The notes under the pieces: model-generated
Databases searched by the model: none
Told to the model about the DNA's origin: nothing
Seen by the model: only the letters and a program-made list of their open reading frames with translations
Shown: positions 33,988-41,648 of the stretch, piece after piece
Layout: every line of letters starts with the position of its first letter
Position numbering within the stretch: the first letter of the stretch is position 1
NCBI RefSeq assembly: GCF_019976755.1
Contig: NZ_AP023441.1
Coordinates: 3,159,501 to 3,223,500 of the forward strand
Source: Nostoc sp. MS1
GTDB taxonomy: Bacteria; Cyanobacteriota; Cyanobacteriia; Cyanobacteriales; Nostocaceae
Direction of reading: 5' to 3'
Length of the DNA stretch: 64,000 nt
Position numbers and translations under genes: made by a program

Positions 33988-34438
33988 ATATATTTCAGCT
34001 TTGGGATTAGATGTGGGACGTAAGCGGGTTGGTGTAGCTGGGTGCGATCGCACTGGGTTGATCGCTACAGGAATTACCACCGTTGAGCGCACATCTTTTG
34101 AGCGGGATGTTCAGCAGATACAAGATATAGTAAATGAGCGCCAGGTAGAAGTTCTGGTTGTGGGTTTACCATATTCAATGGACGGTTCTATCGGGTTTCA
34201 GGCTCGTCAAGTCCAAAAGTTTGCGACAAGGCTGGCTAAGGCTTTACAGCTACCCGTGGAATATGTTGATGAACGGCTGACATCTTTTCAAGCAGAACAA
34301 ATGCTCATAGCTGAAAATCGTTCGCCATCACGCAATAAAGGCTTAATTGATCGCAAAGCCGCCGCATTGATTTTGCAGCAGTGGTTGGATACTAGGCGAA
34401 CTAATGCTCAGAGTTCGGCGGTAGCAGTAGAGTATTGA
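33980..34438 (+). CDS. ruvX: Putative pre-16S rRNA nuclease / Holliday junction resolvase-like YqgF
   Basis: A 152-residue RNase H-fold protein of the YqgF/RuvX family. Motifs: ALGLDVGRKRVGVAGCD with the first catalytic Asp, VEVLVVGLPYSMDGS, and YVDERLTSFQAEQML with the Glu. Family members mature the 5' end of 16S rRNA and resemble RuvC resolvases. It is followed by a DUF3727/DUF1292 gene; the pairing of these two families is also seen in Firmicutes (yrrK-yrzB). The start codon is part of a tandem ATGACTA repeat, so several upstream ATGs exist but each is closed by a stop. Confidence 0.92.
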   Translation: MTKYISALGLDVGRKRVGVAGCDRTGLIATGITTVERTSFERDVQQIQDIVNERQVEVLVVGLPYSMDGSIGFQARQVQKFATRLAKALQLPVEYVDERLTSFQAEQMLIAENRSPSRNKGLIDRKAAALILQQWLDTRRTNAQSSAVAVEY

Positions 34439-34576
34439 TACCTTTGAACATGATATTCTGAAATCTGTTACATAGCAGTTGTATCTAAGTCTAAAGCTAT
34501 TTGCTTGACACATTTGTCATTCAAGAGTGTGGCTATTTAACATCTGCTGGTACTTATAAAGTCTCATACCTTGGCT

Positions 34577-35152
34577 ATGTTTTCCTCCCCATTTTCTGAA
34601 GATAACGACCATGCTCCAACGGGTTCCATCACCTTGACGGATGAAAAAGGGCGATCGCTGGAATGCTATGTAGAACATTCGCTCACAGTGGATGACCAAG
34701 AATACGTTTTACTGCTTCCTGTCGATTCACCCATAGAAATTTTCGCTTGGGAAGGTGACGACGAAGACGAAGAAGCAATCCTTGTAGAATTTGATGATGC
34801 TGTTATTGACGACATTTTTGCCACGGCTCAAGCTGTCCTAGCAGAGCAAAACTTGGTACTCAAACAAACCGCCTATGCTTTGACAGTAGCAGGTGATTTG
34901 CCTCCGGTGGAAGAATCAGAGCTATTTACTCTCGAAATTGAAGACGATGCGGCTGATTTAGAACCAGAGCAACTCCAGTTACTTGCTAACTTCTATCACG
35001 ATGACCAGGAGTATGCAATTTATACACCTCTTGATCCACTGTTATTTTTCGCCAAAATAACAAAGACTGGCGAACCGGTTCTCCTCTCTCCAGAAGAGTT
35101 TCGCAAAGTGCAACCCCTATTAGAAGAACAACTTTTTAATGAAGTTGAATAA
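34577..35152 (+). CDS. DUF3727 (DUF1292-like) protein
   Basis: A 191-residue acidic protein from the ATG at 34577 (an in-frame TTG lies two codons earlier). It is built from two related halves: GSITLTDEKGRSLECYVEHS...EYVLLLPVDSPIEIF, then YHDDQEYAIYTPLDPLLFFAKI. The second half is typical DUF1292. Rich in Asp and Glu (DDEDEEA). It lies 138 bases downstream of ruvX on the same strand, a linkage conserved across phyla, which suggests a role near rRNA maturation; the molecular function is not known. A hairpin terminator follows at 35329. Confidence 0.85.
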   Translation: MFSSPFSEDNDHAPTGSITLTDEKGRSLECYVEHSLTVDDQEYVLLLPVDSPIEIFAWEGDDEDEEAILVEFDDAVIDDIFATAQAVLAEQNLVLKQTAYALTVAGDLPPVEESELFTLEIEDDAADLEPEQLQLLANFYHDDQEYAIYTPLDPLLFFAKITKTGEPVLLSPEEFRKVQPLLEEQLFNEVE

Positions 35153-35471
35153 CATCAAAAGTTTTCAATAAAAAATTAAAAATATCAAGTTTTAATTTTT
35201 GATTTGAGGATTTTAAATTATAGTTAGTTGCACCATAGTCAATTTGATGCCAAGGATCAAGCCGTTCTATTAACTATTGGTTAGCTAACTTTGTGGTTAA
35301 GTTACGACGGTAATCAATATACATTTAACAAAATGCCAAAATCTCAAAATTCGTAGGTTTTGGCATTTTAAATTCTCTACATGTAGCCTTGCTTTCACTA
35401 TTTGAAGTTAAACGCAAGAATTGAGTATCATAAAAATTCACTATTAAAAATAGTTCTCGATCCAAAATTCT
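35153..35471. other. Intergenic region with terminator
   Basis: 319 AT-rich bases between the DUF3727 gene and yqeG. The only clear element is the terminator hairpin at 35329-35370; the rest shows nothing beyond A/T tracts and presumably the yqeG promoter. Confidence 0.5.
35329..35370 (+). terminator. Hairpin terminator behind the DUF3727 gene
   Basis: Arms AAAATGCCAAAA and TTTTGGCATTTT with a 16-base loop. The T-rich right arm serves as the tail. Confidence 0.65.
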
Positions 35472-36011
35472 ATGACTTGGAATAAGTTCTTACAGCCTGA
35501 TTTAATCTTGGCGGGTTCAGTATTAAACCTCACACCAGATATTATTCAACATTACAACCTCAAAGGTTTGGTGTTGGATGTGGATGAAACTTTAGTACCC
35601 ATTACAGTAGGAGACGCTTCACCAGAACTGAAAGAATGGGTAGAGCAGATTCGCAGCCATACGGCGCTGTGGTTGGTAAGCAATAACTTAAGTGAACCGC
35701 GTATTGGTGGTATTGCTCGTTCCTTAAACATACCTTACTACTTGGGTGCAGCTAAACCCTCACGGCGGAAAATTAGAGCCGCCCTACAAGCAATGAATTT
35801 ACCAGTTGAGCAAGTGGGTATGGTAGGCGATCGCTTATTTACCGATGTCTTAGCAGGTAATCGTTTAGGTATGTTTACCATTTTGGTAGAGCCAATCGTC
35901 CATCCTGATGCAGCTTTGCGTTCCCATCCCATCCGCAATTTTGAGGTTTGGTTTTCGGAGATTTTAGGAGCCACAATTAACCCTGAACACACAAAGAGTT
36001 ACAACAAGTAA
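35472..36011 (+). CDS. yqeG: YqeG family HAD IIIA-type phosphatase
   Basis: A 179-residue HAD-superfamily enzyme. Motif I is GLVLDVDETLVP (DxDxT, nucleophile Asp), motif II WLVSNNLS, motif III Lys in AKPSRRKI and motif IV VGMVGDRLFTDVLAGNR. The size fits YqeG/GEP4-type phosphatases; the eukaryotic relative dephosphorylates phosphatidylglycerophosphate, a step needed for thylakoid phosphatidylglycerol. Whether this protein does the same is inference. ATG at 35472. Ends before a strong terminator at 36147. Confidence 0.88.
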   Translation: MTWNKFLQPDLILAGSVLNLTPDIIQHYNLKGLVLDVDETLVPITVGDASPELKEWVEQIRSHTALWLVSNNLSEPRIGGIARSLNIPYYLGAAKPSRRKIRAALQAMNLPVEQVGMVGDRLFTDVLAGNRLGMFTILVEPIVHPDAALRSHPIRNFEVWFSEILGATINPEHTKSYNK

Positions 36012-36146
36012 TAATTCTTAAACAAATAAAATCTAAAGAAATAATTAAAAAAGACCATGAACAGCCAAAATTCGGAGAACATTATTGTTGATAATATGGG
36101 GTCAACAAAAAAAGACCCTAGCAATAATAAATACATATAAACCAGT

Positions 36147-36189
36147 AAAGCGCCAGCCTTCACCTATAGAAGCTCTGGCGCTTTACAAT
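36147..36189 (+). terminator. Rho-independent terminator behind yqeG
   Basis: Ten-bp stem AAAGCGCCAG / CTGGCGCTTT with an 18-base loop, followed by ACAATTTATT. Well placed to end yqeG transcripts before proB. Confidence 0.75.
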
Positions 36190-36194
36190 TTATT

Positions 36195-36281
36195 AATTAG
36201 TCAATAGTCCATAGTCCAAGCTAAAAACTGCTGACTATTGACTATTGACTATTGACCATTGACAACAGACTAATGACCAAA
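36195..36281. repeat. Heptamer repeats leading into the proB start codon
   Basis: Units GTCAATAGTCCATAGTCC and GACTATTGACTATTGACTATT run up to and include the proB ATG (CTAATGACC). No conventional ribosome-binding site is visible in this stretch. Confidence 0.8.
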
Positions 36282-37382
36282 ACAATCGTCGTCAAAATTG
36301 GTACTTCTAGCCTGACGCAACCGGAAACAGGACAATTGGCGCTTTCTACCATTGCTACTTTAGCAGAGACGCTTTCTTATTTAAGACAGCAAGGTAATCG
36401 CGTGATTTTAGTTTCTTCTGGTGCTGTGGGTGTGGGTTGTGCGCGTTTGGGTTTAACAGAACGTCCCAAAGCGATCGCTCTTAAACAAGCGGTAGCCGCA
36501 GTTGGTCAAGGCCGTTTAATGCGCGTATATGACGATTTATTTACCACCTTACAACAACCAATCGCCCAAGTATTGTTAACCCGGAGTGATTTGGTACAAC
36601 GCAGCCGTTATTTGAATGTGTATAACACCTTTCAAGAACTACTAGCGTTGGGAGTAATTCCTGTAGTTAATGAGAATGATACAGTCGCCGTAGACGAACT
36701 GAAATTTGGTGATAATGATACCCTCTCTGCATTGGTTGCTAGTCTTGTCGAGGCTGACTGGCTATTTTTACTCACCGATGTAGACAGATTATATTCCGCC
36801 GACCCCCGCTCTGTTCCCGATGCTCGACCGATATCATTAGTAACTAGCATCAAAGAATTAGCAGACTTACAGGTGCAAACAGGAACGCAAGGTTCTGGTT
36901 GGGGTACTGGCGGGATGATGACAAAAATTTCCGCCGCCAGAATAGCGATCGCGGCTGGGGTGCGTACTGTCATTACTCAAGGGAGATTTCCCCGCAATAT
37001 TGAGAAAATCTTACAAGGGGAACTGATAGGAACTCATTTTCAACCCCAACCAGAACCAACTTCTGCCCGTAAACGGTGGATTGCTTATGGTTTAGTACCT
37101 GCTGGTAAATTATACTTAGATTCAGGAGCGATCGCGGCAATCGTCCAAGCAGGTAAATCTTTATTAGCAGCAGGAATCAAAACTGTTGAAGGCGATTTTG
37201 ATACGCAAGATGCGGTGCAGTTATTAGATACTCAAGGTAATGAAATTGCTAGAGGTTTAGTAAACTATGGTAGCAGTGAGCTAGAAAAAATTTGCGGTCG
37301 TCATTCTAAAGATATTCCGGCAATACTAGGTTATGTAGGTGCAGAAACCGTCATTCATCGGGATAACTTAGTGCTGACTTAA
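36273..37382 (+). CDS. proB: Glutamate 5-kinase
   Basis: A 369-residue enzyme for the first step of proline synthesis (glutamate to gamma-glutamyl phosphate). The amino acid kinase domain shows TIVVKIGTSSLT at the N-terminus, VSSGAVGVG, VVNENDTVAVDELKFGDNDTL and LLTDVDRLYSADPR, and GTGGMMTKISAARIA. A C-terminal PUA domain follows from about residue 280 (GLVPAGKLYLDSGA to ARGLVNYGSSELEKICG). The ATG at 36273 gives the conserved N-terminus; an upstream TTG only reads repeat DNA. A hairpin follows at 37391. Confidence 0.96.
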   Translation: MTKTIVVKIGTSSLTQPETGQLALSTIATLAETLSYLRQQGNRVILVSSGAVGVGCARLGLTERPKAIALKQAVAAVGQGRLMRVYDDLFTTLQQPIAQVLLTRSDLVQRSRYLNVYNTFQELLALGVIPVVNENDTVAVDELKFGDNDTLSALVASLVEADWLFLLTDVDRLYSADPRSVPDARPISLVTSIKELADLQVQTGTQGSGWGTGGMMTKISAARIAIAAGVRTVITQGRFPRNIEKILQGELIGTHFQPQPEPTSARKRWIAYGLVPAGKLYLDSGAIAAIVQAGKSLLAAGIKTVEGDFDTQDAVQLLDTQGNEIARGLVNYGSSELEKICGRHSKDIPAILGYVGAETVIHRDNLVLT

Positions 37383-38045
37383 AAAAGAAAAACCCCGGTA
37401 TCTAACGGGGTTAATAGTACTTTAGCCGCAATGATCAACAATAAAAAACAATATAGACTGAATCTTTTAAATAAAAGGCAGGAAACCCTACCTTTATACA
37501 GAGCTTATCTTTTAGCCTGAATTTAATATTACATAGGCGTTTGGCATCAATATTACAATCTGATGAAATTTGTGTGTATCTTAGTAGAGCGAACACGCCC
37601 CTACATCCAGATGGAACAGACAACCTTGGTGCATAACTTCAGAATGATTTAACTACCACATAAATTAGGAATGCGATCGCATTCAGACATTCTTTGCTCC
37701 AAATATACTCTTTATGTTTACTCACTGTTGTTACTATATTGCACCCAACTGAGAACCGCTATAGATAAGGAAGAACTAACTAGGATACTGAGAAAGTACA
37801 TAACAGAAATATAAAGTTAGTGGCGATATAGTCCTGTTACCTAACCAAGATAGTCCAAGATAAGGGGGAACGCTTATTAAAAGAACAGTCTGAGAATTAG
37901 CAAACTTATAGCCATAGCGCTGGGGAGATTAAAGGGCAACAGCAAATTAATACTCAGGCGATCGCTTGACACAGATGTTATAATATCCAAATAAAACTAT
38001 GCTTTAATAGTTTTCACATTCACAAAACCTTGTGAATCAATATCT
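37383..38045. other. Intergenic region between proB and tRNA-Ser
   Basis: 663 bases without a supported gene. It starts with a hairpin AACCCCG / CGGGGTT (37391-37412) whose minus-strand copy is followed by TTTTTCTTTTTT; it may also end proB transcripts. Two HIP1 octamers (near 37674 and 37960) and an ACAGACAACCTTGGTG motif at 37617, similar to one at 3715, are present. A TTGACA box near 37969 precedes tRNA-Ser but its spacing to TATAAT is too short for a normal promoter. Confidence 0.5.
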
Positions 38046-38132
38046 GGAGAGGTGTCCGAGTGGTTGATGGTGACGCACTCGAAATGCGTTAAGGATGCAA
38101 GTCCTTCGGGGGTTCAAATCCCCCCCTCTCCG
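38046..38132 (+). tRNA. trnS: tRNA-Ser (anticodon CGA)
   Basis: An 87-base class II tRNA: acceptor GGAGAGG / CCTCTCC, anticodon stem ACGCA / TGCGT with loop CTCGAAA (anticodon CGA), long variable arm (GGATGCAAGTCC) and T arm GGTTCAAATCC. Discriminator G. A T6 run directly follows and may terminate it. Confidence 0.96.
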
Positions 38133-38167
38133 TTTTTTCCTTACATAGCAAGCCTTTTAAATTAATC

Positions 38168-38222
38168 AGTGATTGGTTGAATTAGTTGAATTGGTTGAAG
38201 AAATGGTTGAATTGGTTGAACT
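38168..38222. repeat. TTGAATTGG tandem repeat
   Basis: Several near-copies of GGTTGAATTA / GGTTGAATTGGTTGAA lie between tRNA-Ser and the left end of the IS5-type element. Confidence 0.6.
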
Positions 38223-38259
38223 TATAAAACCATTATCAATCTATAATTCAAACTAATTA

Positions 38260-39932
38260 GGGCTGGCTGAATAAGGGCGAAAGATAGCAGAATGAAGAGT
38301 TTCAGGGTCAGGAAAGAAAAATAAGGTGAAAAGAAAAAGGGTAAGATAAGTAAAAATCCTTGTAGCAAGTTGCGTTAAAATGTATCGAAGAGCGCAAAAG
38401 CAAGAAAAAGCAGCAGAAAACTTTGAACTACCCTTTGGGGGAAAACTAGCGTCAGATAACCGATGGGTAATCATGGCGAACATGATACCTTGGTCAAAAT
38501 TTGAAGCAGAGTACGCAGAAATATTTTCAGCAAGAATGGGAGCGCCAGCCAAAACATTTAGAATGGCGTTGGGAGCATTAATAATTAAAGAAAAATTAGG
38601 AATAAGTGACAGAGAGACAGTAGAACAAATTCGGGAGAACCCGTATCTGCAATACTTTATAGGAATGTCAGCATATAGTAATGAATCTGCATTTGACCCG
38701 TCAATGCTAGTTCATTTTAGAGAAAGGATAGATATAGAATTAGTCAATAAAATCAATCAAGAAATAGTCAGGAAGATGTTAGAAAATAAACAGGAGGTAG
38801 AAGTAAGAGCAAAAAAGCCAGAGGTCGAGGATTCAAAAAGTAAGCCAGCCAATAGAGGAAAATTAATATTAGATGCTAGTTGTGCGCCAGCAGACATAAG
38901 TTATCCGACAGATTTAGGATTATTAAATCAAGCCAGAAAGCAAACAGAAACAATCATAGATACATTATATAAGTCCTTATTAGTAAGAAATATCAACAAA
39001 CCAAGAACCTACAGAAACAAAGCAAGAAAGGATTATTTAGCAGTAGCCAAGAAAAGAAAACCAACAGTTAAAGAAAGAAGGAAAGCTATCAGAAAGCAAC
39101 TGCAATATATCAACAGAAATTTAACTCATATTCAGCAGCTAATAAATTTAGGTGCGTCACTATTAAAACTGAGCAACAGTCAATATAAGATGTTGCTAGT
39201 AGTAGCAGAAGTTTATCGTCAACAGTTATGGTTATATGAAAATCAAAAAATTAGTATACAAGACCGCATTGTCAGTTTAAACCAACCACACATTCGTCCG
39301 ATTATCCGAGGTAAAGCCGGGAGAACAGTAGAGTTTGGGGCTAAGTTTTCAGCTAGTTACTATGATGGCTATGTATTTTTAGACCATATTAGTTGGGACA
39401 ACTTTAACGAATCAGGAGACTTAAAATCACAAGTAGAAGCATACAAAAACTACACCGGATATTATCCTGAATCAGTTCATGTTGATAAGATTTATCGGAC
39501 GAGGGAGAATCGAGCTTGGTGTCAAGAAAGGGGAATTAGAATTAGTGGCCCACCACTAGGTAGACCCCCCCAAAATGTCAGCCCTGAAAAGAAGAAACAA
39601 GCCGCTTATGACGAAAGGATTCGTAATTGTATTGAGGGCAAGTTTGGACAAGGTAAACGAAGATTTAGCCTTGGTAGAGTTATGGCTAAACTTCCTCATA
39701 CTTCTTTCACCGCTATTGCCATAACTTTTTTAGTTATGAATCTTTCTACTCTGCTATTACGGCTTTTTTGTGTATTTTTTTGCCTATTTTTCAAAACTGA
39801 GTCTTTTTTTACTTCTTCTATTATCGAAACTGATATTTCATTAAACCTTAAACAACAAAAACTTATCTTTTTTCTGGACTGACTACTTAATCAATTTTTC
39901 TCTTCCTTTGAAATGACTTTTTCAGCAAGCCC
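38260..39932 (+). mobile_element. IS5-family insertion sequence, about 1.67 kb
   Basis: Bounded by imperfect inverted repeats: left GGGCTGGCTGAATAAG (38260-38275), right end complement GGGCTTGCTGAAAAAG (39917-39932), 14 of 16 matching. Both sides abut TAATTA, which could be a 6-base target duplication, or a shorter TA-type duplication with the rest as part of the inverted repeat. One intact transposase gene fills the element. Confidence 0.82.
38380..39882 (+). CDS. IS5-family transposase (long form)
   Basis: A 500-residue DDE transposase, apparently intact. An N-terminal DUF772-type region (AKTFRMALGALIIKEKLGISDRE) precedes the catalytic core: first Asp in ILDASCAPADISYPTD, second in SVHVDKIYRTRENRAWC, and Glu in IRNCIEGKFGQGKRRF. 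Between the first two is a long basic insertion (~150 residues, rich in Lys/Arg). The C-terminal ~45 residues are unusually hydrophobic and Phe-rich. ATG at 38380. Codon use is more A-rich than in neighbouring genes, consistent with recent transfer. Confidence 0.9.
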   Translation: MYRRAQKQEKAAENFELPFGGKLASDNRWVIMANMIPWSKFEAEYAEIFSARMGAPAKTFRMALGALIIKEKLGISDRETVEQIRENPYLQYFIGMSAYSNESAFDPSMLVHFRERIDIELVNKINQEIVRKMLENKQEVEVRAKKPEVEDSKSKPANRGKLILDASCAPADISYPTDLGLLNQARKQTETIIDTLYKSLLVRNINKPRTYRNKARKDYLAVAKKRKPTVKERRKAIRKQLQYINRNLTHIQQLINLGASLLKLSNSQYKMLLVVAEVYRQQLWLYENQKISIQDRIVSLNQPHIRPIIRGKAGRTVEFGAKFSASYYDGYVFLDHISWDNFNESGDLKSQVEAYKNYTGYYPESVHVDKIYRTRENRAWCQERGIRISGPPLGRPPQNVSPEKKKQAAYDERIRNCIEGKFGQGKRRFSLGRVMAKLPHTSFTAIAITFLVMNLSTLLLRLFCVFFCLFFKTESFFTSSIIETDISLNLKQQKLIFFLD

Positions 39933-40458
39933 TAATTAATTATCTATACCCTTAACTCTCCTCTCTCCTCTGTGACCCTAACCATGAGAACTGAGGTTAA
40001 GGGCATATGTTCTTATCCTTTAGTGTTACCTGAAATTATCCAATAAGTTATCCAATAAATTTGGACAGTACAAAGATACTAAGATACTCCCTGAATAACC
40101 ACCCTGGATGTTACGTAATCAAGTTTTGATTCTGTTACGTTATCAAATTAGGATAATGGAAAATAGCATGAATGCCATTTGCCGGGTTCGTCAAGTCCGG
40201 CTTAAGAAGTCCAGGTGGTTCATTTTTCGCCTCTCTTAATTGGTTTTGTAGTATTAGTGTAATATATGATTGAGATGGAAGACCTCACCCGATTGAGTGA
40301 GTTTTCATTAAAATTTTCGCGTTGGTAATTAAAAATATGAATTTATCTCACGCATAGCCGCATTCGCCGTCAGGCGTTCCGCTTGCGTTAGGCGCAAAGT
40401 TACAAAGAAACAGAAAGGTAGTTTTTGCATTTCATATTCTGATTGAGCAAGGTTAAAA
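39933..40458. other. Intergenic region between the IS5 element and mcrC
   Basis: 526 bases, no supported gene. It holds direct repeats TGTTACGTAATCAA / TGTTACGTTATCAA at 40109-40122 and 40133-40146, and a Nostoc repeat (GCCGTCAGGCGTTCCGC, then GCGTTAGGCGC) at about 40366-40398. Confidence 0.5.
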
Positions 40459-41643
40459 TTAGACGCTATACAGGAGTTGGTCTAAAAAGGTTTGACCTGC
40501 AACATCAAGATTATCGTTAAGTGCAAAGGTCAAGCTGCGTACTCGGATATTACCAACAAAAGCATTTAAGGGATGAGCTAAGGCTGTTGGGTAAACTAAA
40601 GTTACTTCTTGGCAATTTTTAGAAACAGCGTAAGCGACTACTTGAGCTATATCTTGAGATGATGGACTATCCGGGGCTTTATACTTTGTATCTATAATAT
40701 ATTTAGGTGTAAAAGTCGCAGTATCATATAGAATTAAATCTGTCTTAAAATAAATATTTTTTCCTATATTGATTCTTTCTTGAAACTTGAGATTGAAATT
40801 AGATTTTAGGTGAAACTTAAGCCATTCTGCTACAAACAGTTCATACAGACGATCCATATTGACTAGGAAGGGTAAAGTTGTTTTATTACCTGTCTCATGG
40901 CTGGGTGTAGTATTTTCTAAGAAAAATCGACACAGAGCATGGAGGATTTGATAATCTTCGTTAAGGCGATTGTATTGGCGTTGAATACAATCTTCTGCGG
41001 TATAAGTTTGTAGAGTTACTAACCCTTGTAGAGCATGATAAGCTTTTCGGACTATTGCTGATACTTTTTCAGAACACAAACCACTATATCCAATAATATG
41101 TAATGTCCAGGCAAGGATTTGATTTTCCGCGACATCAGCAGTGTGTTCTTCATAGTGACATTTAAGTTTTACTTCCCAAGATTTTTGAATTATTTGCTGC
41201 ATATTTAGCTTGCCTCGCACATAGGTAAGCTTCTCAGTTTTAGGTAAGTAAGTGCGATATAATCCTTTACGGCATCGTTCTAAAACTTTCTGAGCTAATA
41301 TGTAAGCAAGATTATTATAAAATCCTTCTAAAGATTCACAATTTATTTGCCCGTCAAGAAAACGAAAACTCTTTAAATTATAAGCATACTCCAGCATTGC
41401 GAAAAGGTTTGTAATAGAAACCTTGGGATTTATTTTTATAACTATATCTGAGCTTATAGGGATGTAACCTACCCATCCTTTGGCTTTTAAATACCATTTA
41501 TTACGAGTTTTATAATTAGGAAAATCTACATCTACTTGTGTTTTATATTTCTCATACAGTTGGATTCCGTCCTCATCAGGTATATCATCACGCTCAAAGT
41601 ATTTAGTTTCATATTCGGCAATTTCAATAATTTTTAAGCTCAC
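40459..41643 (-). CDS. mcrC: McrC-like nuclease subunit of a type IV (McrBC) restriction system
   Basis: A 394-residue protein. The N-terminal half contains the family pattern for McrB interaction (KWYLKAKGWVGYIPI, INPKVSITNLFAMLEYAY). The C-terminal half is a PD-(D/E)xK nuclease with Asp302 in YFKTDLILY and Asp318-x-Lys320 in IIDTKYK. McrC activates the McrB NTPase and cuts DNA carrying modified cytosine in the best-known systems. It begins 5 bases after the mcrB stop, so the pair is an operon. AT-rich relative to the surroundings. Confidence 0.9.
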   Translation of the reverse strand: MSLKIIEIAEYETKYFERDDIPDEDGIQLYEKYKTQVDVDFPNYKTRNKWYLKAKGWVGYIPISSDIVIKINPKVSITNLFAMLEYAYNLKSFRFLDGQINCESLEGFYNNLAYILAQKVLERCRKGLYRTYLPKTEKLTYVRGKLNMQQIIQKSWEVKLKCHYEEHTADVAENQILAWTLHIIGYSGLCSEKVSAIVRKAYHALQGLVTLQTYTAEDCIQRQYNRLNEDYQILHALCRFFLENTTPSHETGNKTTLPFLVNMDRLYELFVAEWLKFHLKSNFNLKFQERINIGKNIYFKTDLILYDTATFTPKYIIDTKYKAPDSPSSQDIAQVVAYAVSKNCQEVTLVYPTALAHPLNAFVGNIRVRSLTFALNDNLDVAGQTFLDQLLYSV

Positions 41644-41648
41644 TTGAT

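Noticed and set aside
37435..37623. 62-codon minus-strand frame between proB and tRNA-Ser
   Set aside because: No recognisable domain, poor start context and low-complexity composition; judged chance.
37965..38000. TTGACA...TATAAT as a tRNA-Ser promoter
   Set aside because: The boxes are only about 7 bases apart, far short of the usual 16-18, so they cannot act as one promoter.
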